A stretch of DNA of 64,000 bases from Siderastrea radians (GCA_964017195.1 OZ024895.1:22143233-22207232); one strand, 5' to 3'. Counted from the stretch's first letter, positions 37,001-49,652 are shown. A program made the numbers and translations. The notes: generated by a model from the letters alone, not told the origin.

Positions 37001-40000
37001 TGATGAACTTGAGTGAAACACGGGATTTGCATTGCCCTGTACCAGACCAAGAAATTCTAATTTTGTGACCCTGTTCCAGACTAAATGCCGAAAAAAGATA
37101 CCCTGTTCCAGACTAAATACAGTTAAGGGCAGTTAAGGAATATCCGACTTATGAGGTGTTTGTAATCACCCCCGAGGGTTACCACCTGGCACATAGCAAT
37201 ATTGTTTATTAAACCGTAAGCTTATAATGAGTAATGAGTAATCTCCTTTCATCTATTGATATAAAAGACCTCTTGTTTCTGTGGCCTAAATGAGTTGTGT
37301 GTTGATTTCTGGGAAAGTGATACCCTGTTTCAGACCAGTGAACAGCGTTTTGTTACACCCTGTTCCAGACTAAAATGTTCGAAAAGCATACCCTGTCCAG
37401 TGGCACGTACCTAATAAATATTATATAGCCCATCTAAGGGAGTCTCCCCCCTCCCAGGGGTAGGTTCAGCTTTGCCAGATTACTCTAGGGTTAGAGACAT
37501 GATGCAGCATCCCCTGCTGCTTTGGGTGTGGTGTGGGTATAGTGGGTACAATCACCCCACCCCATAAGTATCCTCCTGGTTGTGGAAGCCATTGGGTCTT
37601 GTGCAAGATGTGGGGTAAAGAGAACCAAGTTAGTGAAGCAGTTAAAACTGCTTTTGGTTTTGAGTTAGTGATATGTTTGTTAAGTTATCAAGATTCTAGT
37701 GTTTAATTGGAAAAAAAATCCTTGAAGATGACTGTTGATTATTTCCCCTGAATGTTTATTGTGATGCAGTCAGTCAGTCACCCCCCAATGCCCCCTTCCC
37801 CTCCCCCCCTCCCCCCCCAAAAATAAAACATTGTTCATGGCGTTCATGATAGTGGAAGGACAGTGATGTTCCAGTTGAATGTTTGGAAAGTCTGAGAGTA
37901 AGGCATGTTCACAGCCATAGTACTGTGGACATGTCCTCTATATTTAAAGTGCCACTGGGACCAGAATTTTGGTATTCCATATTTTTGCATTTTCGAAAGT
38001 AGTCTGTGGTTGTTAGTCACCATGCCAAATTTCAACTCATTACGACGGCTGGAAGTCGCTTTTTTCGGACGGTTTTTGTCGAGATTTTACGGCCGCCATT
38101 ACTGGCCCTTGTTCCGGAAGCTGGCTTGTGAATTAGTGGAAGTGACGTTAGAGGCTCACCTCAAACCTAATACCTTCATACGTTTACTTGCGGCGAGAAA
38201 TTTAACTGTCGTCGAGGGAAGATTTCCTGCCAACTGTTTGCTGCACGACCTTGAAATTTTCGTTGCTGCAGCAGTTGTAAAGGATATTACTTGTGTTGTA
38301 CAATGCTACAACAATAAATCCAACCACCGAGCTGGTATTTTGCTTCATCAAAGCCTGGAGAGTGGACCCGCAATGGAAAAATGGATAATTTTTGTAATCA
38401 CACACAGTGCAAATTTCAACCCGAGAGGTATTTTTGTCGGCTGTTCTGATCACTTCACGGACGAGTGTTTCCAGAGGGCTGTTCATGTCGAAGGATCCCA
38501 GAGGTCGATTATTCCATTGTCAATTCCAAGTATTTGGAAAAAAGATCCGGAAAAAACGAGACGAAAGGTACGTAATCTTAACGCAGTTGAGGTGACAGTT
38601 TGTTTCTTTTTCAACGCATCCACCATTGAGCAAAGCTTATTTTCTTTTAACGTATTTTAAAGTTTATTTTTCTTGTGGAAAACCCTTTTAGTTCTGCCGT
38701 CTGCTAGCGCGAAGACCTTCGGTGTAGTCCTCATAAAATGCATCCTGGGTGAATGCAGGACCGCCGTGATTAAACCAATAGTTTGTATTGCTTAGCTTTT
38801 TTTTAATTCCGTGTGTGTTAATTTCAAAGCAGTAATCGCTTAGAAGCATGGTCATTTATTTTATAGCATTCCATCCTGAATGTGGAGAAACTTTTCTCCT
38901 TATTCCCTGTCGGTGAAGAGTCGATTGACATCATTGTTCAAAATATATAAAGGCTTCAACAGCTTGGACCGTCTTGCGTGGAAATTTAAGTTGGTTGGGA
39001 AAAAATATCACACGCCACTATTTGTCTAAGGGGTTTACAATGTTATTTCTTTTAACTGTCGTAGCAATCTTAGTAAATGAACTACTAAGAAAAATGATTA
39101 GATATCAAGTTATTATTTTTACGCAATGAATAAAGCAAGTGAAAGCTTCGTTTCTTCGGCGGTCCGCATGTTGATGTTGAGCAGCAGAAAATTTTCCTTG
39201 TGGCTTTGATTTGCACGACAAATATTTAGACTCCGGTCACACAAGGCCTCCAGTTCTTAAAAAAAGGTCTTGGTTTATTTCACTTTTTTGGGCTCAAGTT
39301 AAGAATTCTACAAAAACTGTTCAAAACATAAATATTTTAGAAACCCAAGCACTTGACGTGTTTCTATGCAAGCGACCACTGTACTATGATTGACACAATA
39401 GGTTTCATCAGCTGACTGCCAGATGACTACAGCATTACGGCTCTTCAAGAATTTTTCCCATACTATGCTAAGAATGGCCAAAAATCTCAATGCTTCACAA
39501 TATAAATATAAACAACGGCAGACAAAATATAGCTTCTTTTATTTCTCCAACGAAGTGACAACAAAATCAATCGACGATGCTTGAGAATTCGCGGACATCA
39601 AATTCTAGAGTTTTATAGGTGTTTTGTCTAAATTTCCAAGGCTTAAAACATCAGTTTTTCGAATAGCTGGACAGCGATTTATCCGTTGGATGAGAGTTAT
39701 CCGCTCTTTGAGCAACTTGTGCCTGAACTGTAATCACTATAAGCATTATTTTGCGGTTATTTTGAACTCCCGCCAGCATGGCGAGAAAAACAACTTTGAA
39801 CAGTTTGTTTACAAGCTTGTTATAAGCTGAAATCTCCTGACATCAGTTCTTACATTGTACGGTAAGAAAAATTCTTCATTTGCCGAATGAAATGAATCCT
39901 CTGATGCTTCGGAAGCTAAAGACTGTTCCGAATCATAGAAATACTCTTCGGAGGTCTCGCAGTCGACGGGTCAGTCGACGGTAGACATCTTGAGTCAAAA

Positions 40001-43000
40001 CACAAGCAAATGCGACTGAGGTGAGCCTCTGACGTCACAAGCTATTAAATTGCGCAATCACCCAGGAACACGTTTTCAGTAATGGCGGACACATTTTACG
40101 TAACTTTGGAGCTAAAAAATATTAGGATGGATGGTTTCTTGTTCAGTTTTCTGGGTAAATATAGATACAACGCGATATTCTTCGACAGAATTTGGCCGAA
40201 ATAAACCTATGAATTTTCGTCTCAGCGGCACTTTAAAGGGGCAGTCTCATGGCGATTTTCCTATCTTCTTTCTCACAATTTTGATTAATTGATATCAAAG
40301 TACCTTGCTCATACATGAATTGCTTTTAGACCACCAAGGGGACTGTTAAATGAATTTTCAAAAGAAAAAAAGAAGCCAAAATTAGTTTTTAGAGATTTTA
40401 TCTGAGACACAAGGGCAGAAACTTGAAAAATTCTGCCAGAAGTTTTCAAGTCGGATGCCATTTCCATCCTGGCCATCCCTATCCAGGGGGGGGGGGGGGA
40501 CAGGGGGGTTTAAACTTCCCGCTTCCCGTACCCTTTAATCCCGGTCCCCGCCCTGTATTTTTTGGCTCCCGCCCCTTTGCATATTTTCGATTGCAAAATA
40601 TTGCGCAATGTTGCTTAATTTTCCCCTTTTTCTCCCGCTTCCCGCCACCTTGGGAATCCCGCTTCCCGCCCTCTCTTCTCCCGCCTCCCGTACACCTCCC
40701 GCCCCCTTTTCTCCCGGTCTCCCGCCCCCCTGTTTCCTCCCCCTATCCAGACATACTTATTTATAGTTTCCATGTACTGGAATACCCATTTTATACTACT
40801 GACCATTATTTTTCGGCTTCCATAGATAAGAATGAGTCTTTTGGCTATTCACAGTGATACTAAAAATCAATGAGACTGCCCCTTTAAGAGAACAAAATCC
40901 TTCTTGTTGTCGCGCAAGGTTACACCTGTCACATATGTCTTAATTTTGCTTTAAAATTGTTATAAAACCTTTATTTTCTTAACTGTGTTTTTCACAGCTT
41001 CCAGCTTTGATCCAAAGTAACTTCCCTGTTCTGCCTGATAGGCAGTCAGTGTTTGGACACAGGTGAGCAGTACCAGTATTTGTTCAATTACTTTGTACCC
41101 TTTTATTCCAAATCCAAACTTTAAATAATTCTTGGTCTAGTAGGCGATTACAATTATATTATGTTAAACTTGATCTGGTGTGGGGGGGGGGGGGGGTGGG
41201 AGGTACTCCCATTATGTAAGCTTTATGCATATATGCTATTGTGAATGATATGGTTTTCAAGCAGTTTAGTCTGGGATGTGACAGAGAAATCAGAGGGCTG
41301 TCTATTTTTAAAACCCTTTAAGCCCTAACAGTGACGAAAATGAAATTTCTCTTTACATTATCGATACTTGTTCAAACATTCAAGTGATGAGAATAAAGAA
41401 AGTGATCACCAAGGATAAGATGTCTTGATATTCAGACAAATTCTCCTTACTAGATCCATAAGAAATGTATGGAGAACAGTAAGGAGAATATGCATTTTTA
41501 TGTCAAGGCTTACATTGTAAAGGGTTAAACAAAGCGTAAGTTAGACCTGGTTTGAGGCTTAATCATGGATTAGATGAGGACTGTGAAACCCATCACTACG
41601 TGTAGTCCAAATTACGTTATTTGATTGGGGATGAGCTGGGTGTCCATGAAGACCATGTTTAGAGGTTGTCTAGCGAGTGTGCTATTGTTTGACCATCATC
41701 CATGGCTGCTACTCTAGAAGGAAGGTCACTGTTTTTCTACTGTTTTCTTGTAACAAAAGTGTTACATTTATAGTGTTGTATAGAGCTGTACATAAATTGT
41801 ACTCGAGATTGACACCAGATATACAAAATGGTAACAGATATCATATAAAACAACTCAGCTGATGCAGGAGAGGCATGAGGGTCTTAATCGAGTACTAACT
41901 GGACTCCCACGAGTTAGAATCAGAGAAACAAAAAGTGTAAGAGTGTTAGACGATGTCTAAACCTGCTTGTGAGCAGGTCTAACTTGCTATTGTTTGATAT
42001 GTCTACGGTTAAACATGCTCTAGACATATTTTAAGGAAAAAGGTCTTTTAAATAACAGTACTGGAATTGCACACTAAACCTCAGTTTAGACCACGACTCT
42101 CTCAAGCCTGGTTTAATCTTTGTTTAAATAATCAGCTTAGAGGGTTCAGGTCTGGAATGGGGTATCAGGTATCAGGAAACTGGGGATTGACACACAGTGA
42201 GTCTGGGATGGGGTAGAGATTTTTGGAGTCTAGCCTAGAATAGGGTGGCATAATGCAGCTGAAAGTGATCTGGAATAGTTTGAGGGTCTCAGAGTCCCAG
42301 CTGCACACCCCCACCCATAAATTTACAGAGTACCCCCCCCATAGTGTTTTTTCTGCTGCTTTTTTCACTGTTCCAAACTTCCTCCATTAGTTTTGGAATT
42401 TACATGGCAGAATCTGTGGTTCAACATTGATCAGGACTTTTGTTTTAGCATGAGTGTTAAATTTCTATGGCTTTTGCCTCAGCAAATGGCCTGTACAAAA
42501 AAACAGCACCTGATGGATAGCAATTTAACATCCTTCAGGCAAAAAATACACATCAAATGCAAAATGGGGCAAAGGTTAGCACAAAATCTGTAGTGTATGC
42601 AGAAACTGGGCAACTTTGGAGAGGATTTTTTCATTTTTTGCCTAGCTGAAATATCATGTTCTCAATATCTACCTTTAATTTTTGGGATGCCTCCGAACTA
42701 GATACTTTTGACAGTTTCTCAAAAACATAAATGGAAAATGGATGGTAGGATTGGCCCTGTGCATGTTGGATTCTTAAGTAAGTTATTGGTAAATGCATTT
42801 TTTTCTCTCTAAATTATTTTTCCAGCATGGGTGGTCATGGAGCTTTAATTTGTTTCCTTAAAAACCCTGGGTTTTATAAGGTGAGTTGAACGAAACAGGT
42901 TTGGATTGAAAGGTCAAATCAGCACTTATGCCCTTTTTTCCAGTGAGCTATTTAATTTTGAAGACAACCTGAGTAGGCCATTAAAAAAAGAAGCAAACAA

Positions 43001-46000
43001 AGTGGATTGAAATCAACCAATCAAACTTATGAATGTGACCTTTGAGACCTCAAGCTAAAGATTTTGTTTATCGAAATAACTGATGGCAGCTAAAATACAA
43101 TGATTGGTTGAGTCTTACACTTCAGTGTTTGCATGTCACCGAAAGGTGCAATAAATAACTATTACATGATTTTCAACTTACTTTATTGTATTCCTATTTT
43201 CCACAGTCTGTGTCAGCCTTTGCACCCATCTGTAACCCAGTAGAGTGTCCCTGGGGACAGAAGGCGTTTACTGGATATATGGGAAGCAATAAGGAAACAT
43301 GGGAGGTAAACGTGGTTAAAAGCATAGTTTTCCAGGGAGGGGTTAAGTTATGATCAGACTCTCTCTCCCCCCCCCCCACCCCCAGAGTGGAAAACCTGAT
43401 ACAATTTTTGGGGGATCTGATGTGAAAAATGCAGATTCTGAACTTTGTCCTGATTGGTCGAGGAACAATAGGTAGTGGCAACTAACAGACTTCTGTTGCC
43501 CTTTGTGTAACTACATCACTTCTGGTAAATTCTGAATGGCTTGTACCATCATATAACATCATCATTGATGGAATGGTTCACAGGTAGTTCAATTCAGTTG
43601 ATTTTACTTTGAGATAGCTGGTGACCTTTCAAATAAATGTGTCAGTATTCCCCTCTTCAATGGAAAAAAGCCCATGTGATTGCAGGTTAGGGAGGACCAA
43701 CACTTGTAACCCTTTCACTCTAAGATGCATTGGAGAGTGGTACTTACTAGTATTATTGTTGAGCGGCCAGAATATTTTACGGACCAAAACTGTTGTTATG
43801 ACAAAAACCTGTGCAGCAGAGTCAAGTAAATTTAATTCTTTGATCCCCAAGGGCGCATTTCTACCTTAAAGTACCATTTCCGATTCTGGAGCAGTCTTTG
43901 GTTGCCTTTGTACCAGTGTATGCCTACAGAGTCTAAGATTAACCTTTGTTATCTTTCTCTTTAATTTGTTAGGATTATGATGCGACTGAACTGGTGAAAA
44001 GCTATGATGGGCCAATACCAGATATACTTATTGATCAGGTATTATTATTTTTATAGTTTATTTTTAAAGTTGTACCTTATTAAAGGAATTTAACGCTTTA
44101 AAGAATTAAGGGGAATTTCAAAAATTCACTTCTTTGTATTAACTTTATTTAAAATTACTTTATGTAAAGTTATCCAACTTTGCTGTGACCAGTGATTCCT
44201 GAACCTAGGATTGTGGTCCTGAGTGAATCCCAATCGCAAATAATCTTTTTCCCTGATCAGGGCATTTGTCAGTCCACGTTTAATGTTCACCGGACAAGAG
44301 GCCGGTCTGGTCGGACACACTTTTTTTTTGCAAGGTACTTTAATAGGCCGTCAGCAAAATTTATGATTTTCTGTTTCAAATTAAACGCCATTAACTAGCA
44401 TATTCCACAGGTCATTTTGTCAGGCCAAACTGAGCTTTCACCAGTCAAAATCCAAAATTTACCGGACATTTGTCAGATGACAGGCTGTTGCAGTGGAATC
44501 CCGATTTTTCGAATACTTGAAAACCAAAAGTCGTTTCCCTTGGATTTGCTTCAGTCAAACACTGTAATTTTACCCCGATTTTTCAAAACTCCCGATATTT
44601 CGAACTTTCTTTCTTCCTTTCAAAAATTTACATTCGATTTCTCAAACTTTGAAAATTCAGGAACCAACAAAAACCGGTTTCAGCCCCATACACACCTGAA
44701 TGCAATTAACAAGTTCCGGAGAAGGTGTTTTGACACATTTTTTATTACAGAGCAAGTGACAAAACTGTCATTGAAGTCATCTTGAAGAAACTACAACGCC
44801 GTTGTTACACAATCGAGGGTCTTGAATTACTACAAGATCAAAGTTCCTTCGTTTAGTTGCATTTTTCAAGCTCTTGTCGTAGCACATTAATAAATTTTGC
44901 TGATCCTTTAAACCGTGGAGTACAGGGTACGTTTTTTCTGATACAGTAAGAGGAAGGAAATGTAGTCAAGAGTCCGCGCAAAATTACAGACACATGTATC
45001 AGTACAGTACTGGTTTTTGTTCTGCCGAAATTGGCTTGAATCCTTAAATTTTCGTTTTGTTTTAAGTGCACGTTTTGTTGGTAAATAAAGATGGTTCACA
45101 CATTAACAAGAGTGATATACCGTTGTTGTCTGCCTTCTTGGATCTTATAAAACCATACCACCGTAAAACAGGTGTGATTTGATGCCTCCTTCGATATTTC
45201 GAACTCCCGATTTTTCGAACCAATTTCCATTTCCCTTGGAGGTTCGAAAAATCGGAATTCCACTTATTTTCACGCTTGGAAAACCGATCCCTCTTTTTGA
45301 TTCCTTATTCTTTACTGGTACCTCATTAACACCACGCACTGTATGTTTTAATGGTTAAAATTTTTGTTCTAGGGAACCGATGATCAGTTTTACCCATCTC
45401 AACTACTTCCAGAAAACTTTGTGGAGGCTTGCAGATCAAAGAATGTTCCTGTCACCTTACGAATGCAGGGGGTAAAACACATCTAAACTTTTTTACTGCA
45501 TTCAACAGGGGCACCCAACGGTTCGTTTCGGCGGAATATCTCTTCAGCAGACCTGAATCGCCTGATATATTCGAATTAAATTAAAGTGAAAACTAGAGAT
45601 TTCTTTGGCGAATCATCATCTCAGACTTTCGCAACAAGGTGATGGATTAATTCCTATTGTTTTCGAAGGCACAAATATGTCGTTTAGAGTGTAAAATATA
45701 AGGTCAGCTAGCATTTTCGGACAGCCATTAGCAGTTCGGAAATTCGGCGGATAGGTTTCCGATTCCTAAAATTATCTGTGGCCTAAATTTTCGGCTTAAA
45801 ACGCTGAACAGACGAGCTGTATTAGCTTACACAAATATTCCTTTAAAAGGCTCTGAAACAATCTAAGAAAGCAGAAAATGACATTTCGAGTATTTTGCTA
45901 AAATTTTCTCGTTGGGTGCCCCTGAGTCGAGGTTCCTTTATTTTTTCTGTGGGCAAAAAAGGGCAGACCTAAGTCTTTACACTTTAGAGATGTCCGTACA

Positions 46001-47556
46001 GTGATGACGATGACGATGTTGGCGACAATGTACCTTGTTCTTACTAATTTTCGCGCGCACTTAATCTTGCGAAAATTTGGCAGCTGTATTTTCGCGGTTT
46101 TGCTATTACTTCAGTCTTGCAAACCCTGACCCGAGGGCCCCATTTCAAAAAAAGGGAATTTTCACAAGCTAACTGGACAGAGTACGATTTTGAAGGTCCT
46201 GGCTTCTGGAAATTACAATAAAAATAAAAATTTTCACAAGCTAACTGGACAGAGTACGATTTTGAAGGTCCTGGCGTCTGGAAATTACAATTAAATAAAC
46301 CCGCCCGGAAAAACAGTGAATCGAAGGAAGACTGCTAGTCTAAAACAAGACCAGAAAGATATATTTTCAACGACAGAAAGAAACAGTTTTAATTCAGAAC
46401 AATTACCAACAAGCCCGTCGGTAACAACATTTAAAATTCATGTATTGTGTTTTAATGTAACGTGGTATTAAATTTCGTGTGTTTAATTTTCGTGCTCTCT
46501 TTTTTTCGCGAGTATTAATTTTCGCGATTTTTTCCAAGACGCAAAAAATGAGCAAGAATAAGGTAGACATTCAGTAATAGAAGTGTACCCCTTTAATAAA
46601 GTAGCAGAAAGTACATTTAAAGGGGTACAGAATGTAGAGACGTCTGATATTTCCTTCCCGGCGAAAAAGGTGGGAAGAGGATGCAGGAGGGTCTATGCTT
46701 TCCTTCTTTCCTTACTCTTCAATCCCAGTTCCTGCCCCATTTTTGTTGGCTTCCGACTCTTTGCCCTTTTGTCGCAATAATACACAATAATACGCGATGT
46801 TTTGTATTTTTCCTATTTTCTCTGCTTCCCGCCACCTGGGGAATTCCGCTTTTCACCCGCTCTTGCCCCCCTTCCGTGCACTTTCTTCCCCCTTTCTCCT
46901 GGGTCTCTGTTCTGTCCCCCTGTTACCCCCCCGGAAAAGGGGAAAGAAACACATTTAGGAGACGTCTGAATGAAGGGTAGAGAGGGAAGGTTTATTTCTG
47001 GTTTGGTTTTGTTGAGACCTAGCAATCTGTCAATCAAGAGGAGTTGTCCCTATTGTTTTGGTATACGGTTAGGTTAATTGAACTGTGTTCTATTCCACAA
47101 CACTTGTTGTTGTTGTTGTTTCTTTTGTTCTCAGTTGTATTTTAAGTCTTTGGCTGAGACCGCCAAGAAAAGAATCTCGTGTAGCGTTGGTCTTACTCAT
47201 TGTAATGTTTTTATACCAAAGAGAGTTGGGGTGAAAGGTGTTAAATATTTTATAACTTGAACGTTTGCGTGACCCGCGAAAGTCATTCTAGCGTCACTGA
47301 CAGCGTCACTTACTTAAGAGTCACGTGCGCGGAGTTGCGTGACTTTCTTGTCAATAAAGCAAACGCACCTGTGTATCCCAATTAGATCTGATGTCATTAA
47401 TGTCACTTGTCTAAGTAAAGTTGATTCTGATTCTAATTCTGATTGATTCTGATGTGGGTCTATGTCTTTCCATAGGGTTATGATCATAGCTATTATTTCA
47501 TCTCGTCTTTTATGGAGGATCATATCAAGCATCACGCACGATATTTGAAAGCTTGA
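34099..47556 (+). CDS. ESD: S-formylglutathione hydrolase (esterase D)
   Basis: Ten exons: 34099-34166, 35269-35357, 36393-36491, 36737-36861, 40998-41062, 42826-42880, 43207-43305, 43973-44038, 45373-45471 and 47476-47556. All introns are GT-AG and all phases match. They total 846 nt, or 281 residues, against 282 for the human enzyme. The product is a cytosolic alpha/beta hydrolase that splits S-formylglutathione to formate and glutathione in formaldehyde detoxification. The nucleophile elbow GHSMGG (Ser149) is split across exons 5 and 6. The Asp is in GTDDQF (about 225-226) and the His in GYDHSYYF (259). [11 protein letters not shown] and [13 protein letters not shown] are family landmarks. 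Intron 4 (4.1 kb) is swollen by transposons. An AATAAA follows the stop codon by about 45 bp. Confidence 0.97.
34681..35065. mobile_element. PIF/Harbinger-like MITE with TTA duplication
   Basis: The ends GGGGCTGTTTACATGGAGG and CCTCCATGTAAACAGCCCC form a 19-bp inverted repeat flanked by TTA on both sides (34678-34680, 35066-35068). The interior repeats AGGATCTTCCTAG-like phrases. Non-coding, 385 bp, inside intron 1 of the esterase D gene. Confidence 0.8.
35515..35925. mobile_element. GGTACTCCC-family element, copy 3
   Basis: In intron 2 of the esterase D gene. The G-rich left end (GGGGGGTACTTCCC) and right end (ATAAGGGAGTACCCCCCC) bound repeated TACCCTATTTCAGACC phrases. The orientation is opposite to the 11955 copy. 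Confidence 0.6.
36990..37460. mobile_element. GGTACTCCC-family element, copy 4, degraded
   Basis: Repeated ACCCTGTTCCAGACTAAA phrases end in ATCTAAGGGAGTCTCCCCCC. Unrelated sequence interrupts it around 37140-37320. The left end is not clear. It lies in intron 4 of the esterase D gene. Confidence 0.5.
37948..40232 (+). mobile_element. TTAA-target element with THAP exon (Kolobok-like)
   Basis: The inverted ends AGTGCCACTGGGACCAGAATT and AATTTTCGTCTCAGCGGCACT match at 17 of 21 positions and are flanked by TTAA (37944-37947, 40233-40236). The 2285-bp body contains a THAP zinc-finger exon. THAP domains and a TTAA target both occur in Kolobok elements, so that is the favoured call. No transposase core was recognised. 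Confidence 0.7.
38283..38568 (+). pseudogene. THAP-domain exon of a transposon
   Basis: The translation shows a THAP zinc finger: C-x3-C at CVVQC, about 45 residues, then CSDHF (C-x2-H), and a terminal IPLSIPSIW resembling the AVPTIF motif. A conserved Trp lies in KWIIF. A donor GTACGT follows 38568, so this is probably one exon. The open frame extending upstream crosses the transposon end into host DNA and is not the real start. No downstream exon was found, so the gene is incomplete or decayed. Confidence 0.7.
40237..40883. mobile_element. TTAA-target MITE with AGGGGCAGTCTCAT ends
   Basis: A perfect 14-bp inverted repeat AGGGGCAGTCTCAT (40237-40250) and its complement (40870-40883) are flanked by TTAA (40233-40236, 40884-40887). 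The left TTAA is also the right flank of the THAP element. The interior contains a G run followed by a C-rich CCCGCTTCCCG tract (about 40490-40740). Confidence 0.8.
40485..40745. repeat. C-rich CCCGCTTCCCG dispersed repeat, copy 1
   Basis: This polypyrimidine segment lies inside the TTAA MITE. Its phrases CTCCCGCTTCCCGCCACCT and GGGAATCCCGCTT are shared with the copy at about 46680-46960. Confidence 0.6.
41178..42345. mobile_element. GGTACTCCC-family element, copy 5, interrupted
   Basis: The left end TGGGAGGTACTCCCATTATG follows a G run. The right end holds CTGCACACCCCCACCC and AGTACCCCCCCC. Both halves contain TCTGGGATG/TCTGGAATGGGGTA phrases. About 850 bp of unrelated DNA (about 41285-42140), including an AACCCTTTA/AAAGGGTT-bounded segment, separates them and is probably a later insertion. 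Confidence 0.5.
45506..45924. mobile_element. hAT-like MITE, CAGGGGCACCCAACG family, copy 1
   Basis: The inverted ends CAGGGGCACCCAACG and CGTTGGGTGCCCCTG bound 419 bp of non-coding DNA in intron 9 of the esterase D gene. No clean target duplication is visible. The CAGGG start resembles hAT elements. Confidence 0.75.
46159..46291. repeat. Direct duplication, period 72 bp
   Basis: TTTTCACAAGCTAACTGGAC and the bases after it occur twice in tandem, from 46159 and 46231, with a single change CTTCTGG to CGTCTGG. One frame reads [12 protein letters not shown], faintly LINE-like, but it closes quickly. Confidence 0.8.
46672..46960. repeat. C-rich dispersed repeat, copy 2
   Basis: Related to 40485-40745: both contain the CTTTGC...TTTTCG/GTCGCAA stretch followed by GCTTCCCGCCACCT and GGGAATCCGCTT-type phrases. 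The open frames here are by-products of the pyrimidine bias. Confidence 0.6.
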
Positions 47557-47600
47557 GCAGAGGATTGATGCCCAGGCAGCAAGCAAAGGACTCAACTAGA

Positions 47601-47606
47601 AATAAA
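47601..47606 (+). terminator. Polyadenylation signal of the esterase D gene
   Basis: AATAAA lies 45 bp after the stop codon, at a plausible distance for a short 3' UTR. The cleavage site is not known. Confidence 0.7.
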
Positions 47607-49133
47607 GTAGAATCGAATTTTGTAAAACTTGAGTGTCAGTTTGTTTGTCACGCACTCTCTTCTTCTAAACCCTCAGCATAGGGCATTTTCTCGATGGCGC
47701 CATTAGCCTGGACAACAGGCGTTTATTTAGCCGAGCGTGAGCATCATTCGCAAATTAGGGGCCATTGTTGGTTAAACCTCACTGTGATGACAAAAGGAAA
47801 GATAAGGAAGGAGAGATAAAGAGGAGATGAGGAAGGAAAAAAAAAGGAAATATAAACGAAATGGATTCTGCTAATTGTGATAGAACAACGCCACCGACAA
47901 AATGGCGATGGGAAAATTCACCCGGAGGTGATTCGCCCGGAACCGTAGTTGATCCGCCCTGCCCTGCTAGCAGAGTCCCATTCGATCTTCCTAGATAAGT
48001 CGGGAGAAAATCGAAATGAATTCTAGCAGTTGTCAAAGAATAGCGCCACCGTTATCTAGGGGGGATCGTTGGGGACTCTGTTAGCAGGGTATTTCGCGCG
48101 GAATGAGTATTATAAATGAATCAGTAACGGAGTTAATAATGAAGGGCCGTTTATTTTAACGGCCTAACTTAGACCATGGTTTAAGACAATCAACATACCC
48201 ATGTATCTCCTTATAAAAGGGTCATTTTAGGCACAGAAGTATGTGTCAAGTCACTGCTTTATGCCTTATTAACACTGCTTACAGTAGACAACGGTAACCC
48301 TTAACTATTCGGGTTGGAAAGAATGTAATTGGTTTAGACCGTGATTTTTTTAAACCCCGTAAGAATTTTGTTTGAATAACCGGCCCAAAGAGACTAGCGA
48401 TAAAATAAAGCGAGTGACAACGGATAAAATATTGTTGTTTGAGTTTCGTTGCCTGCACAGCGCACGGATGAAACCGAGATATCAAAAACTTTTATGGCAC
48501 TTTGTAAATTTGAACGACAAGAACCTTTTAAGAAACAGGAAATGTTAAACGAACGCTTACGTTTTTGCAAATGATAAACAATAGTTTTGAATAAAAGGCT
48601 TCTTTGACGTTTGTTTTTTGCCTGTTATGGTCATATTTTGTTGTTGTCACACACTCGATCGGCGTCTTACAAACACATGTTGACTTATCAGTCACGCCAT
48701 CAAAAAATGAGCACGCAAAAAACGATGCATGCAGAAAGCGATCATATTTTGTAAGTAAAATAGGATTTATTGCAAAGGGTTAGATGAAAGGTTTTCAATG
48801 CATAAATATGAGGTTTTTTGGATACAGGGCGTACTGGAGTATTGTCATACCCTATCTTGGGACAAAACATGGTGGCTTACAGAGAATACGAGGACAAGGT
48901 AACCTATGATTCATATATGCACGATGAAAGGGCCTGTTTTCCAAATTGACCATTTCGCCGCTGTCCGCCATTAATTCGTCCGCCATCTTGAAAACAGGAT
49001 TTCCATAAATTTCCCAGTCGTCTTCTCCATTTTCCACTTCCCATCACCCCTTGCTATCACACCTCGTGCTCCCGTGCCGTGTGCCTCGCGTGACATGACC
49101 ACGCGGGGACGAGTCAGCTCCTGTACCAATACT
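47607..49133. other. Intergenic, no gene recognised
   Basis: Contains a short recurring motif pair near 47880-48080 (GAATTCTAGCA, AGCGCCACCG). The open frames have no family or splice support. Confidence 0.45.
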
Positions 49134-49652
49134 CAGGGGCACCCAACGGTTCGTTTCGGGAATATCTGTTCGGAAACTGAGATTTCTGGATTTACTTGCA
49201 GTGAAAGCTAGAGATTTTTTTGGCCAAACGTCACCTCAGACTTTCGTTATTCGGGCCCAATTAGCATTCAGTGCGAAATACCATTGACACCTAAATAAAG
49301 TGATTTATTTACTTATTTTATTTAAAGTGCCTATGAACTAAAAATTTTTTCTCCCAAATATGATAGTTTATGATCCCTCAGTCTAAATATGTAAGTTTTG
49401 CTGAGTAGAACCCTTTGCATGGGATATTTTTCCAGCCGCAAAGTTCGAATTTGGCATCCGAAAAGTGTCTCCATTTTGCGTTCGGCCAAATATAAATTTC
49501 CAGATAAAAACGCCCAACAGATCAACTCTGTATCACTGATAGCTTACACAAATATGCCTTTAAAATGCTCTTTAACCCTAGAGGTGCCACGGTTTTGAGC
49601 AGAAAGTGATGTTTCAAGTATTTTGCTGAAATTTTCTCGTTGGGTGCCTCTG
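49134..49652. mobile_element. hAT-like MITE, CAGGGGCACCCAACG family, copy 2
   Basis: Same ends as the copy at 45506, CAGGGGCACCCAACG and CGTTGGGTGCCTCTG. AATACT abuts both ends (49128-49133, 49653-49658), giving a 6-bp flanking identity that may be the remains of an 8-bp target duplication. Confidence 0.75.

Noticed and set aside
37905..38280. N-terminal part of the 251-residue frame before the THAP domain
   Set aside because: It starts in host DNA outside the transposon end at 37948, so it is not the natural N-terminus.
40423..40857. 144-residue Pro-rich frame
   Set aside because: Generated by the C-rich repeat inside a TTAA MITE within an intron.
46159..46320. Peptide [12 protein letters not shown] resembling LINE text
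   Set aside because: Only about 30 codons before a stop, with no other LINE motif nearby; the tandem duplication is the only firm observation.
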